Notes: generated by a model not told the origin, from the sequence alone. Counted from the stretch's first letter, positions 18,260 through 27,450 are shown. The stretch is 64,000 bases of DNA from CBDDHT01 sp965228615 (GCA_965228615.1 CBDDHT010000004.1:2418001-2482000); one strand, 5' to 3'. A program made the numbers and translations.

Positions 18260-18402
18260 CAATCCTGCTACGAAGAAAAACTGACGCGATTGTCCGAAGC
18301 CTGATAGATTGGAAGATGGCTGGAGTTCGCTTGTTGCGGGACAGGTCTCGCTTGCGACGCTTGAATTTCACATTTCGCGCATATTATGATTCCAGCAAAG
18401 GC

Positions 18403-18430
18403 TTGGTTTTCGCCAGGTTCGAGATAGAAT
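18403..18430 (+). promoter_or_regulatory. Possible promoter for rsfS-rlmH
   Basis: TTGGTT at 18403-18408 and TAGAAT at 18425-18430 are spaced by 16 bp and face rsfS, which starts 71 bp further on. Apart from this and the GntR operator, the 316-bp gap 18185-18500 shows nothing I recognise. Confidence 0.3.
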
Positions 18431-18500
18431 GGCGTTGTCCGGTTTGGGCAAGGCCAAATGGCAATCGACGGCAGCATGACGAAGGGACACCCACCTGAGT

Positions 18501-18917
18501 ATGCCTACAACGACTGAGGCGACCGAAAGCGGTACGCCCATAGCCGAACATCGGCCTATCAACGCCGATGCGGCTGCAGTGCTAAGCTTGATGCTGGAAA
18601 CTCTGGACGATGCGAAAGCGGAGGACATTGTATCGATCGCATTGGCTGGCAAATCCACCATTGCAGATCAGATGATCGTTGCTTCGGGACGCTCGCGCAC
18701 ACATGTGGGTGCGATTGCCGACCGCTTGCTCAAGGCCCTCAAGAAAGAGGGTTACGGTAATAAGCGTGTCGAGGGGATGCCCCATTGCGACTGGGTTCTG
18801 ATCGATACGGGAGATGTCATTGTGCATATCTTCCGGCCGGAAGTGCGCGAGTTTTACAATCTCGAAAAGATGTGGTCGTCCGACCGACCGGAAGATCTCT
18901 CCGTCGTCCCCAGCTGA
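18501..18917 (+). CDS. rsfS: Ribosome silencing factor RsfS (Iojap/DUF143)
   Basis: A 138-residue protein with the Iojap core: LETLDDAKAEDIVSIALAGK, DQMIVASGRSRTHVGAIADR, EGMPHCDWVLIDTGDVIVHI and the late FRPEVREFYNLEKMW. It binds L14 and keeps the ribosomal subunits apart during starvation. A non-conserved tail of ~25 residues precedes the core. rlmH follows after 12 bp. In related genomes nadD is directly upstream; here the carboxylase cassette separates them. Confidence 0.96.
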   Translation: MPTTTEATESGTPIAEHRPINADAAAVLSLMLETLDDAKAEDIVSIALAGKSTIADQMIVASGRSRTHVGAIADRLLKALKKEGYGNKRVEGMPHCDWVLIDTGDVIVHIFRPEVREFYNLEKMWSSDRPEDLSVVPS

Positions 18918-18929
18918 CGTCGGCCGATC

Positions 18930-19412
18930 ATGCGTTTTGTCATCGTCGCCGTCGGTCGCCTCAAAGGCCATGCCGAACGGGCACTGATGTCTCGCTATCA
19001 GGAAAGGCTGGCGCCGTTGGGCCGTTCTCTCGGACTGGGGCCGCTCACGGTCTTTGAGACGAACTCGGGAAAACGCAGCACGGGCCGCGACCGACAGAGT
19101 GACGAAGCAGCGGCGCTGCTGGCCAAGGTCCCAGACCAGGCTCATCTCATTGCAATGGACGAGCACGGCAAAACACGCACCAGTGAACAGTTGGCTCACC
19201 ATATTGCTGCGCTTCGCGATGACGGCGTGCGCGACCTGGTACTAGCTATCGGTGGCGCCGATGGGCATCAATCCGATTTGCTGACGGCAGCAAATGAGCG
19301 CCTATCGCTCGGGCCGATGACCCTGCCACATGAACTGGCGCGCTGCATTCTCGCCGAACAGCTGTACCGCGCTGTTACGATATTGGCGAAACACCCATAC
19401 CATCGCGAATGA
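18930..19412 (+). CDS. rlmH: 23S rRNA (pseudouridine-1915-N3) methyltransferase
   Basis: A 160-residue SPOUT methyltransferase with MRFVIVAVGRLKGHAERALM at the start, AMDEHGKTRTSEQLA, the SAM-binding knot DLVLAIGGADGHQ, and the conserved end ILAEQLYRAVTILAKHPYHR. It methylates pseudouridine 1915 in helix 69 of 23S rRNA. Length and both ends match the family. It sits between rsfS and the EnvC-like gene. Confidence 0.97.
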   Translation: MRFVIVAVGRLKGHAERALMSRYQERLAPLGRSLGLGPLTVFETNSGKRSTGRDRQSDEAAALLAKVPDQAHLIAMDEHGKTRTSEQLAHHIAALRDDGVRDLVLAIGGADGHQSDLLTAANERLSLGPMTLPHELARCILAEQLYRAVTILAKHPYHRE

Positions 19413-19537
19413 ACATACTGCCGCGGAATGGCCGCTTTTATAAATCAATCGTGTTACCATCCTTGATTGGCTCAGCCCGTTTGCACAAGGTCGGGTCTTC
19501 AGGATACCGGCGCGCCGGCAGCGCTGAGAAAAGAGAT

Positions 19538-21295
19538 ATGCATCGCAATCTTACGCCATACATGATCGCAGGATCGATCCAAGTCACACGTTTCGCCTGT
19601 TTGATCCTGATCGCATTGCTGCTCCCGACTGCGGGAGGCCTGCCGGTCAATGCGCAAGAATCCGATTTCCTGCAAGACGCGTTCGACGGCAAACAGAAGC
19701 CGAAAGACGCATCTGGTGAGGCACAAGAGAATGCAGCGGAAAAGAAACAGCCCGAACCGACTCCTGAAGAAATCGAGGCCCAAAAGAAATTAGAAGCGAC
19801 GCAACGAGCGCTGGAAAAGGTAAAACAGGAAAAGATCCAGGCTCAGCAACGCCTTGAAGCCAGACGTAAGGCGCTAGAGACTGTCCGGGGACGAGAGCAG
19901 GCCGTCGCCAAGGATGTTAAAGTCATCGAGAGCGAGCGCGCCAAGCTCAACAGCCAACTGATTGAGACGGCACGCCGGATCCGGGAAAGCGAATCAATCC
20001 TCTTACAGACCGAAGACCGGTTGCTTGACCTGACGAAGCAGGAAGGCGAAGTGCGCCGATCCATTGACGAACGCCACGATACGGTCGCGAAGCTGTTGGG
20101 TGCGATGCAGCGAATCGGCAGGCAACCTCCGCCACCACTCGTAACGCAGCGCGACGATGCCTTGAAAATGGTTCGCAGTGCCATGCTGCTGGCGTCGATT
20201 CTGCCGGAACTCGAGACGCAGGCAGCGCGGTTGACGCGCGATCTCGAGGATCTGGTTGATCTTCAGGAGCGAACACGGATCGAACAAATTCGCGTGAAGG
20301 AGGAGAGCGAGAAACTCGCTTTGGAACAAGAGCGGGTCGATGGATTGCTGGCTGAGAAAAAGGCGCGCTTGAGCGAGCGCCAAGTCCAACTGGCAAGCAT
20401 CCAATCGGCTGCAAAGCAATATGCCAACAACCTTACCGAGTTAAACGCTTTCTTGTCTCGCATGGACAAGGAGATCGACAAGACGGTCAAGGCGGTCGAT
20501 CGGGGTCAAGGCAAACTGCTCAGAGCGCGACAGAGAGCCGCAGAAGCCCGCAGAAAGGCTGAGGAAGCGGAGCGCAGGGCCGAAGAGGCCAGACAGCGCG
20601 CCATCGAAGAAAAACGCCTTGCTGCAATACGTGAGGCAGAAGCCCAAAAGCGGGCGGAACTCAAGGCTGCCGAAGAGCAAAGGATCGCCGAGCTCAGAGC
20701 AGCCGAGGCCAAGAAACAAGCAGAATTGCGTGCTGCGGAAGCGGCCCGGCTGGCAAAACTCGAGGCGGAGCAACGCAAAAAACTTGGCGACAAGCCGGTT
20801 GTCGAGCTGAAACCGACCAAGCGTGTTGCTCTCGCAAGTCCGGGGCGAATGAAACCATCGGTACCATTTCGAAAAGCGCGTGGTACAGTGCCATTGCCTG
20901 TATCAGGTCGGACACTTACAAAGTTTGCTTCCGACGACGGTTTTGGTGGTAAGACCAAAGGTCTGGAGCTTCAGACCCGCGGCAATTCGCAGGTCACATC
21001 TCCAATGGACGGCTGGATCGTTTATTCAGGACCGTTTAGAAGCTATGGGCAACTCTTGATCATCAATGCTGGCGAGGGATATCATATCCTGCTAGCCGGG
21101 ATGAACCAAATCGACGTAAGTCTCGGTCAGTTCGTACTCAAGGGCGAGCCGATTGGAATTATGGGTACATCGGTGGCGGACGGGAAAGAGGACGAACCGA
21201 AGCGTCCTGTCCTCTATGTCGAGTTTCGGAAGGACGGGCGGCCGATTGACCCCGATCCATGGTGGGCCGAGGGGCCAAAGAAGGTGCAAGGATGA
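19538..21295 (+). CDS. EnvC-like murein hydrolase activator (degenerate LytM)
   Basis: An exported 585-residue protein. The signal peptide (RFACLILIALLLPTAGGLPV before NAQESDF) argues for the start at 19538 rather than the earlier in-frame ATG at 19409. Two long coiled coils follow (residues ~50-270 and a Glu/Ala/Arg-rich ~320-430), then a C-terminal LytM fold with DGWIVYSGPFRSYGQLLIIN and MGTSVADGKEDEPKRPVLYV. The metal-binding His and HxH residues of active LytM enzymes are replaced (VLYVEFRKDG where HLHFE-like would be), so it probably activates amidases, as EnvC does. Its stop overlaps the ctpA start. Confidence 0.9.
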   Translation: MHRNLTPYMIAGSIQVTRFACLILIALLLPTAGGLPVNAQESDFLQDAFDGKQKPKDASGEAQENAAEKKQPEPTPEEIEAQKKLEATQRALEKVKQEKIQAQQRLEARRKALETVRGREQAVAKDVKVIESERAKLNSQLIETARRIRESESILLQTEDRLLDLTKQEGEVRRSIDERHDTVAKLLGAMQRIGRQPPPPLVTQRDDALKMVRSAMLLASILPELETQAARLTRDLEDLVDLQERTRIEQIRVKEESEKLALEQERVDGLLAEKKARLSERQVQLASIQSAAKQYANNLTELNAFLSRMDKEIDKTVKAVDRGQGKLLRARQRAAEARRKAEEAERRAEEARQRAIEEKRLAAIREAEAQKRAELKAAEEQRIAELRAAEAKKQAELRAAEAARLAKLEAEQRKKLGDKPVVELKPTKRVALASPGRMKPSVPFRKARGTVPLPVSGRTLTKFASDDGFGGKTKGLELQTRGNSQVTSPMDGWIVYSGPFRSYGQLLIINAGEGYHILLAGMNQIDVSLGQFVLKGEPIGIMGTSVADGKEDEPKRPVLYVEFRKDGRPIDPDPWWAEGPKKVQG

Positions 21296-22608
21296 TGCGG
21301 AAGTCTGAATTTGCTCTATGGACGTTTGTGGTTCTGGCCGTACTTGCTGCCGGTACAACTGTCTACAATCTTACGCGCACCCATTCTGCGAGTGCTGCGA
21401 ACTCCGATATCTATCGCCATCTCGATCTGTTCGGTGATGTGCTGGAGCGTGTGCGCTCCGATTACGTCGAATCACCCAACGACGAGAAACTCATCGAATC
21501 GGCCATCAATGGGATGCTGAGCAATCTCGATCCGCATTCGGCATTTCTCAACGCCAAGCATTTCCGCGACATGCAGGTGCAAACGCGGGGTGAGTTTGGC
21601 GGCCTGGGTATCGAAGTCACGATGGAAAACGGAGTCGTCAAGGTCGTATCCCCGATTGAGGACACACCGGCGGCCCGCGCGGGGGTTCTGTCCGGTGATC
21701 TTGTCACCCATCTGGACGGCGAGCAGATTGTCGGACTGACATTGCAGGAAGCCGTCGAGAAAATGCGCGGACCGGTTAATACGCCGATCAACCTCACGGT
21801 CGTGCGCAAGGGCGCGGATGAACCGTTCGATATCAAGATTGTCCGCGACGTTATTCGCATCAATCCGGTCAAGGCCCGCGCCGAAGGGAATGTCGGTTAC
21901 GTACGGATCACGACTTTCAACGAGCAGACATTTTCAAGTCTGAGAAAATCGGTCGACAAACTGAAGAAGGAAATCGGCAGCGATCTCAAAGGTTATGTGA
22001 TTGATCTGCGAAACAACCCTGGTGGTCTTCTCGATCAGGCGATTGCCGTATCCGACGCATTTCTTGACCAAGGGGCTATTGTGCTGACGCGAGGCCGCAA
22101 TCTCGAAGAGACGCAACGCTCCAATGCCCGCGAAGGCGATATAACAGGCGGCAACAAGCTTGTCGTGCTGATCAATGGTGGCTCCGCATCCGCGTCGGAA
22201 ATCGTCGCAGGAGCACTGCAGGACCATCGCCGGGCAACAATTATTGGAACACGGTCATTTGGAAAGGGCTCGGTGCAGACGATCATTCCGCTGGGCACGA
22301 GTGGCGCTATTCGATTGACCACAGCGCGCTACTACACGCCGTCAGGGCGCTCGATCCAGGCCAAAGGTATCGATCCCACGATCGTCGTGGAGCAAGAACT
22401 GCCGGAAGAACTCAAGAAACGGGCCAAGCCACGTGGCGAGGCGAGTTTGCGCGGTCATCTGAAAAGCGAAGGCGGAAACGAAGAAACCGGCAGCTCAGCC
22501 TATGTTCCCACGGACAAGGAGAAGGACAGCCAGCTCAAGGCGGCACTGAACTTCGTTCGTGGCATCAAGGCGACTAACGAGCCTGTCAAAAAGTCTATCG
22601 CTAACTAG
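21292..22608 (+). CDS. ctpA: S41 family C-terminal processing peptidase
   Basis: A 438-residue periplasmic serine protease anchored by one N-terminal helix (ALWTFVVLAVLAAGTTVYNL). A PDZ domain (GGLGIEVTMENGVVKVVSPI, with AGVLSGDLVTHLDGE) is followed by the tail-specific protease domain with catalytic Ser in NGGSASASEIVAGAL and Lys in SFGKGSVQTIIPLG. It trims C-termini of envelope proteins. The start at 21292 forms an ATGA overlap with the EnvC-like gene and has AGAAGGTG upstream; the next codon is also ATG. Confidence 0.95.
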   Translation: MMRKSEFALWTFVVLAVLAAGTTVYNLTRTHSASAANSDIYRHLDLFGDVLERVRSDYVESPNDEKLIESAINGMLSNLDPHSAFLNAKHFRDMQVQTRGEFGGLGIEVTMENGVVKVVSPIEDTPAARAGVLSGDLVTHLDGEQIVGLTLQEAVEKMRGPVNTPINLTVVRKGADEPFDIKIVRDVIRINPVKARAEGNVGYVRITTFNEQTFSSLRKSVDKLKKEIGSDLKGYVIDLRNNPGGLLDQAIAVSDAFLDQGAIVLTRGRNLEETQRSNAREGDITGGNKLVVLINGGSASASEIVAGALQDHRRATIIGTRSFGKGSVQTIIPLGTSGAIRLTTARYYTPSGRSIQAKGIDPTIVVEQELPEELKKRAKPRGEASLRGHLKSEGGNEETGSSAYVPTDKEKDSQLKAALNFVRGIKATNEPVKKSIAN

Positions 22609-22673
22609 GGCAGCTTGAATTGGATGGGTGCGCGGTCATTCTCGACGTAGCGCATTCCCATCGGTGCGGTGGA

Positions 22674-22780
22674 CTAGAGCAACGTGCGTTTAGTCAAACG
22701 CACACAAGTTGCTCTAGCAGCTTAGAGTCGATCAACTTTTCTGCACTTTGTCGATTCCGACTAAGTGCAGGTTGATCTAG
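22674..22780 (+). repeat. Two-hairpin CTAG-ended repeat, copy A (107 bp)
   Basis: It begins CTAGAGCAAC and ends GGTTGATCTAG. Hairpin 1 (22674-22717) pairs CTAGAGCAAC with GTTGCTCTAG around an inner stem GTGCGTTT/AAACGCAC, with a 4-nt bulge ACAA. Hairpin 2 (22730-22777) pairs GATCAAC with GTTGATC around CTGCACTT/AAGTGCAG. It lies downstream of ctpA. The rest of the 330-bp gap 22609-22938 holds only the hairpin at 22865. Confidence 0.88.
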
Positions 22781-22864
22781 CGTATTAGGCGGAGGTTGGA
22801 GTAGAGAGTCTCGGGCTGCGTGATACGCCCGGCGTACCGCCTCAGGTATCACGAATTGGTCCTG

Positions 22865-22907
22865 GACCGCTCCACGGCTGATCGTCATGATCAGCCGTGG
22901 AGCGGTC
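22865..22907. repeat. Long perfect hairpin ahead of the YibQ-like gene
   Basis: Two 19-base arms, GACCGCTCCACGGCTGATC and its exact complement, are separated by GTCAT; pairing may extend a few bases through G-T pairs. It ends 31 bp before the ATG at 22939. No T-run follows, so it is not a standard intrinsic terminator. Confidence 0.8.
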
Positions 22908-22938
22908 TGGAACCGGGGGTCCGGGGGAGCGACACCAT

Positions 22939-24150
22939 ATGAAGGCGTTGGCGATTACTGCTGCCGCAAGCATTGGCGCCCTCGCAGCTGCCATCATATG
23001 GTTTGCTGTCGTTGGTGATCCGATGGGCGGCGAGCCTGTTGCTGTCCTCAAAATTGATCCGACAAGTCGCCCAGCGTCGGCGCTAGAATCGGTGGCGCCG
23101 AAACCGGTGAGCCGGGCCGGCAAGACCCAGGCAAGCCTGAGCCCCAGCCCGGCCACGCCGGCGCAGTCCGAAGTTGGGCAACCTGGAGCCTCGAAAAGAA
23201 CCGGGAAGTTTGAGACACCGCCGGATGTCGCCATCGTCGGGATCGCCGCGAGCCCGGCAGCAGAATCGATAAGACCGCGGCAGAGCGTACCGCTGGAACG
23301 CGCAAAAGCCGGTGACGGCGGTGCAATCGTACTACCGCCCGTTCCAATCGATTCACTGGTTGAAAATTCGAGTGTCGGCCCTTTGCCAAGGATCGCGGAC
23401 GATGGGCGTCGGCCAAGTCATGTCTACGCCCGCCCCATCAAGATTTCAGCGTTGCCGCAACCAGGTGAGCCGGCCAGAATTGCAGTCCTGATAACCGGTC
23501 TCGGCCTATCCGATATCGAGACGACGAGCGCTATTCAGAAACTGCCTGGCGCCGTTACGCTTGCTCTCGGTCCATACGGATCAAACCTTCAGAGTTGGAT
23601 GCGCAAGGCTCGTGAGGGTGGGCATGAGGTGATGCTACAAGTTCCCCTGGAGCCTTTCGATTATCCGGACAATGATCCCGGTCCCCATACGCTATTGACC
23701 AATCTCACACCCAAAGAGAATGAAAAGCGATTGCATTGGATCCTGTCGCGCGTCACCGGCTATGTCGGCGTGACCAATCATATGGGCACCAAATTTCAGG
23801 CAGCGCGTTCGGCTCTCCAGCCGGTCCTCAAGGAAATCGGCAAACGCGGATTACTGTATGTTGACAACGGCACGTCCCAGCGCTCGACAGCAAAGAAGAC
23901 GGCAGAAGACCTGAATCTCGGTTTTGCCAAAAGCGAAATCAATATCGATGCGGCCAAGACTGGTGATGGGATCGACGCTGCGCTGGCAAAGCTCGAGTCG
24001 ATTGCAAAGGAGAACGGCCTCGCTATTGCCGTAGCCTCCAGCCTGCCAATCACGATCGATCGATTGTCCGAGTGGGCAAAGACACTGAAAGACAAAGATC
24101 TCGTCCTTATTCCACTAAGCGCAGCAATCCATGCCCAGCAGCAGAGTTGA
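22939..24150 (+). CDS. Divergent polysaccharide deacetylase family protein (DUF610, YibQ-like)
   Basis: A 403-residue protein with one N-terminal membrane or signal segment (MKALAITAAASIGALAAAII), a low-complexity linker to residue ~170, and a C-terminal polysaccharide-deacetylase-like barrel: RIAVLITGLGLSDIETTSAI, GGHEVMLQVPLEPFDYPDND, VGVTNHMGTKFQAARSALQP and LLYVDNGTSQRS. The start at 22939 is preferred because GGGGGAG lies upstream and the signal segment begins there. This family normally follows ctpA and precedes rppH in Rhizobiales; its substrate is not known. It overlaps rppH by 20 bp. Confidence 0.9.
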   Translation: MKALAITAAASIGALAAAIIWFAVVGDPMGGEPVAVLKIDPTSRPASALESVAPKPVSRAGKTQASLSPSPATPAQSEVGQPGASKRTGKFETPPDVAIVGIAASPAAESIRPRQSVPLERAKAGDGGAIVLPPVPIDSLVENSSVGPLPRIADDGRRPSHVYARPIKISALPQPGEPARIAVLITGLGLSDIETTSAIQKLPGAVTLALGPYGSNLQSWMRKAREGGHEVMLQVPLEPFDYPDNDPGPHTLLTNLTPKENEKRLHWILSRVTGYVGVTNHMGTKFQAARSALQPVLKEIGKRGLLYVDNGTSQRSTAKKTAEDLNLGFAKSEINIDAAKTGDGIDAALAKLESIAKENGLAIAVASSLPITIDRLSEWAKTLKDKDLVLIPLSAAIHAQQQS

Positions 24151-24652
24151 TCCAAATTCGCTTCCCTATCGGGCCTGTGTCGGAATCTGCCTGTTCAATC
24201 GGATAGGCGAGGTGTGGATCGGACGCCGAATCGCCGAGGTCGATGGGGACATCGAAGTGTTTGCATGGCAAATGCCGCAAGGTGGCATCGACGAAGGGGA
24301 AGCCCCACGTGAAGCGGCGTTTCGTGAGCTTGGCGAAGAAGTCGGTACAGAGAATGCGGACATCGTTTCGGAATCCAGAGACTGGCTGAGTTACGATTTG
24401 CCCGCCGAGAGAATTGGCTCGGCACTGAAGGGCAAGTATCGCGGTCAACGGCAAAAATGGTTCGCGATGCGGTTCAACGGTGACGACAGCGAATTCGATA
24501 TTGGCGCCAAACCTGGTCACAAAGCAGAATTCGATGCCTGGCGCTGGGCACCACTCGGTGACCTGCCGGGTTTGGTTGTCCCGTTCAAACGTCCGGTCTA
24601 CGAGGCGCTCATCGTCGAATTCGCCGACCTTCCGGAACGCATATGCGATTAG
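24131..24652 (+). CDS. rppH: RNA pyrophosphohydrolase
   Basis: A 173-residue Nudix hydrolase that removes pyrophosphate from 5' ends of mRNA and starts decay. It begins with RVDPNSLPYRACVGICLFNR, then QMPQGGIDEGEAPREAAFRE and LGEEVGTENADIV, which match the Nudix box. RYRGQRQKWFAM-like residues (KYRGQRQKWFAMRFNGDDSE) are characteristic of RppH. Its start lies inside the end of the preceding gene. Confidence 0.96.
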   Translation: MPSSRVDPNSLPYRACVGICLFNRIGEVWIGRRIAEVDGDIEVFAWQMPQGGIDEGEAPREAAFRELGEEVGTENADIVSESRDWLSYDLPAERIGSALKGKYRGQRQKWFAMRFNGDDSEFDIGAKPGHKAEFDAWRWAPLGDLPGLVVPFKRPVYEALIVEFADLPERICD

Positions 24653-24709
24653 TGCGAACCGCGCGTCACGACTCACGCCATTGCGTGTCAAAGGAGGGGT
24701 GGTTCAATC

Positions 24710-26224
24710 TCACATTGATGGTTGGTGTATTGGCAGGTCCAGAAGCGCTCGGCGCTTGAGCCAAAGGGTCGGGCGATAGCGCTCTTCTCCGGTGATTTCC
24801 TGCAGCTCTGTCATGATCGTTAGAAGAGACTTCGCTCCGATATCCTCCACGATCTCCAGTGGGCCGAGGGGATAGTTAAGCCCTAACTTCATGGCGAGAT
24901 CGATATCCGACGGCGCGGCCAATCCGATTTCCGCCATGTAACAGCCGAGATTGGCGATCATGCCCCGTAGGCGCTGAGCGACAAAGCCAGGCGAATCGGC
25001 GATTGCCGTAACGGCACGACCGGACTGCTGAATGCGCGCGCCGACTGCATCGCGATAGAGCAGATCTGCGCCGGGCGGTGTCATGATCGTCAATCGCGTT
25101 TCGGTATCCGTTGTCAGGTCAATCGCTACCAGCCGACGATAGTCGGCACCCGTACGCACGGCGACATGGGTGCAATCTTCTCCAAGCGGTGCGGCAAGAA
25201 TCGGCAAGTCGGCGGCGTCGCCCGATTCGACCGTCAGGCCGACTGAATTGCAGAATCTCTGGAGAGCCTCGTCCGGCTCTGCCAGGCATACACGCTCCGC
25301 AGGCGAAACATCGGTCTGCAAGTCCGGCGACGGCGGATCAATCTTTGCACCCTTCTCATCGTAGCGGAAATTGCCTTGGCGGGTCTTGCGCCCGAGTCGT
25401 CCGGCGTCGAACAGGGCCTTGTGCATTGGCGAGGTGCGCAGGCGCGGATCCTGCATGTAGCCGTTATAGACAATCTGGGATACGGGATAGTTGACGTCGA
25501 CGCCGGTCAAATCCATCAACTCGAACGGCCCCATGCGAAAACCACAACAGTCGCGCATGATCGCATCGATCTCAGCGGGTGACGCAACGCCCTCATGGGC
25601 GATGCGCAAGCCTTCGGTTGTGTATGAACGCCCCCCCAGATTGACGAGGAAGCCGGGGGCATCCTGCACGACAACCGGCGTCCGGCCCATCCTCTGACCG
25701 AGCACAACCAATGCCTCCGTTACGTCAGGGAGCGTGTCCGGCCCCTCGATCACCTCTACGAGAGCCATCAGTGGAACCGGATTGAAGAAGTGAAACCCTG
25801 CGATACGCCCCTTGTTGACCGCATCTCGTGCCATAGACGCAATCGGAATCGAGGATGTGTTAGAAGCGATGATACAATCCTCGGATACGATATCCTCCAG
25901 AGCGCTGATCAGCGCTGCCTTGACATCGAAGTCCTCGAATACTGCCTCGATCACAGCGTCTGCATCGGTCAGATCGCTCAAGCGCTCCGCGACCTCGACA
26001 TAGCCACCAAATGCCTTTGCATCGTCCTGAGTGATCCGCTCTTTCACAGCAAGTCGATCAAGCCGCGCCTGGATTTGCGACTGCGCCCGCTTTGCTCCAC
26101 CTTCCGCCTCGTCGAACAGGATCGTGCGCATACGACCCATGGCAGAGACCTGTGCGATGCCCTGGCCCATCGCGCCTGTACCGACGACAGCCACACAATA
26201 GGTTTCGGTCTGCGGAGATTTCAT
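24710..26224 (-). CDS. 3-hydroxyacyl-CoA dehydrogenase (PaaH-like)
   Basis: A 504-residue NAD-dependent dehydrogenase of beta-oxidation or phenylacetate-type pathways. The Rossmann opening CVAVVGTGAMGQGIAQVSAM is followed by SNTSSIPIASMARDAVN, the catalytic His in RIAGFHFFNPVPLMALVEVI, and QDAPGFLVNLGGRSYTTEGL. Two C-terminal helical domains are present (GPFELMDLTGVDVNY, and later LGLNYPLGPLEIVED), as in the long PaaH/PaaC class. It is divergent from an enoyl-CoA hydratase gene, so the pair probably shares a control region at 26225-26319. Confidence 0.94.
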   Translation of the reverse strand: MKSPQTETYCVAVVGTGAMGQGIAQVSAMGRMRTILFDEAEGGAKRAQSQIQARLDRLAVKERITQDDAKAFGGYVEVAERLSDLTDADAVIEAVFEDFDVKAALISALEDIVSEDCIIASNTSSIPIASMARDAVNKGRIAGFHFFNPVPLMALVEVIEGPDTLPDVTEALVVLGQRMGRTPVVVQDAPGFLVNLGGRSYTTEGLRIAHEGVASPAEIDAIMRDCCGFRMGPFELMDLTGVDVNYPVSQIVYNGYMQDPRLRTSPMHKALFDAGRLGRKTRQGNFRYDEKGAKIDPPSPDLQTDVSPAERVCLAEPDEALQRFCNSVGLTVESGDAADLPILAAPLGEDCTHVAVRTGADYRRLVAIDLTTDTETRLTIMTPPGADLLYRDAVGARIQQSGRAVTAIADSPGFVAQRLRGMIANLGCYMAEIGLAAPSDIDLAMKLGLNYPLGPLEIVEDIGAKSLLTIMTELQEITGEERYRPTLWLKRRALLDLPIHQPSM

Positions 26225-26319
26225 TGGTCACCCTCGTCTTATCTGTTGTTGCCGCCTTGCTGCGGGCCGGCGAGCGTGTCATAGGCTGCGCTGTTTGGTC
26301 AAACCTTATGGAGAGCACG

Positions 26320-27099
26320 ATGAGTGAGGATGCGTTGGTCTTGTCGGAACGGCATGAAGGCGGAGTTATGGTCATCTCCATCAACCGGCCGGAGGTACGC
26401 AATGCACTGAACACAGCGACCCGCCAGGCCCTCGCGGCAGCCTTTGATGCGATCCATGACGACGAAAGCGTGCGAGCCGTGATCCTGACCGGCAAAGGGG
26501 ACAATTTTGCCGCTGGTGCCGACCTCAACGAATTCATCAATGCCGATCCAGTGGAAATCTATAAGCGCCGGTCCGAGCGCTACTGGAATGCGATCGCGAC
26601 AACGCCACAACCGGTCATTGCGGCGATCAATGGCTTCGCGCTCGGTGGCGGTCTCGAGGTCGCCATGGCATGCGATATCCTGATCGCCGGCGAAGGCGCG
26701 CGCGTCGGCCAGCCAGAGGTTCGGGTCGGCATCATGTGCGGTGCCGGCGGAACACAACGCCTGACCAGAGCAGTCGGAAAATTCCAAGCCATGCATATGT
26801 GTCTCACCGGCAAGCCGATCACGGCTGCCGATGCCCATCGTATCGGCCTTGTGTCGGAAGTCGTCCCTGACGATGCCGTACTGGACACAGCCCTCGAGAT
26901 AGCGACGGAGATCGCCAAGCTGCCCCCGCTCTCCGTCATGCAGACCAAGGAATCCATATTGCAGGCGGCCAATACATCCCTGGAGGCAGGCCTTGCATTC
27001 GAACGCAAGTCCTTTCAAATGCTCTTTGCGAGCCAGGACAAGAAAGAGGGGATGACGGCATTCTTCGAGAAAAGAAAACCGGACTTCAAAGGCTCATAG
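26320..27099 (+). CDS. Enoyl-CoA hydratase/isomerase family protein
   Basis: A 259-residue crotonase. It has VMVISINRPEVRNALNTATR, AVILTGKGDNFAAGADLNEF, the oxyanion segment AAINGFALGGGLEVAMACDI and GQPEVRVGIMCGAGGTQRLT. ATG at 26320 is chosen because GGAGAG sits six bases upstream; ATG at 26308 is in frame. It hydrates trans-2-enoyl-CoA, and the divergent 3-hydroxyacyl-CoA dehydrogenase would take the product. The 3' end overlaps the convergent small gene by six bases. Confidence 0.93.
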   Translation: MSEDALVLSERHEGGVMVISINRPEVRNALNTATRQALAAAFDAIHDDESVRAVILTGKGDNFAAGADLNEFINADPVEIYKRRSERYWNAIATTPQPVIAAINGFALGGGLEVAMACDILIAGEGARVGQPEVRVGIMCGAGGTQRLTRAVGKFQAMHMCLTGKPITAADAHRIGLVSEVVPDDAVLDTALEIATEIAKLPPLSVMQTKESILQAANTSLEAGLAFERKSFQMLFASQDKKEGMTAFFEKRKPDFKGS

Positions 27100-27369
27100 A
27101 GGTCCGGTGGTGCTTGTTTGGCCAAAATCCCGCTGATCGATCACAGGCGAATTCCTGAGGAATGCTCCTAGCGTCTCTCTCCCATCCTGCATCACGACAT
27201 CGAGACGGGCGAGTTCGGCGTTCAGCAGGCGGCGCTCTGCGGTTAGATGGTTGAACTGCGCGTCGCAACCCGTAATTGGACCCGGATAGGCGCGAATCTC
27301 CTCGATCACCGAGCGACGCCGCTCTTCGAGATAGGCCTGTACCGCCTGCCAACTCATCTCTTTCGTCAT
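27094..27369 (-). CDS. Small conserved-looking protein, unknown function
   Basis: A 91-residue protein from ATG 27369: MTKEMSWQAVQAYLEERRRS, then VIEEIRAYPGPITGCDAQFN and HLTAERRLLNAELARLDVV. It is predicted mostly helical, and codon use looks coding. I do not recognise a named domain. It converges on the enoyl-CoA hydratase. The open frame extends upstream into the half repeat at 27401, giving a misleading longer N-terminus; the start at 27369 avoids that. Confidence 0.6.
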   Translation of the reverse strand: MTKEMSWQAVQAYLEERRRSVIEEIRAYPGPITGCDAQFNHLTAERRLLNAELARLDVVMQDGRETLGAFLRNSPVIDQRDFGQTSTTGPL

Positions 27370-27400
27370 CGTCTCGGCTCGTCGTCGCCTTGTCAGCGCA

Positions 27401-27450
27401 GACCAACTTTTCCGCGGCCGATCGATTCCGAACAAACGCAGGTTGATCTA
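27401..27450 (+). repeat. Half copy of the two-hairpin repeat (hairpin 2 only)
   Basis: GACCAACTTTTCCGCG at the left and CGCAGGTTGATCTA at the right match the hairpin-2 half of the full copies, with the centre ATCGATTCCGAACAAA diverged. Hairpin 1 is absent. It ends 30 bp before the thioesterase start. Confidence 0.6.

Noticed and set aside
22694..22888. A minus-strand frame ending in a peptide also found near 33.5 kb
   Set aside because: The shared peptide (DQPALSRNRQSAEKLIDSKL) is just the translation of the two-hairpin repeat, not a protein family.
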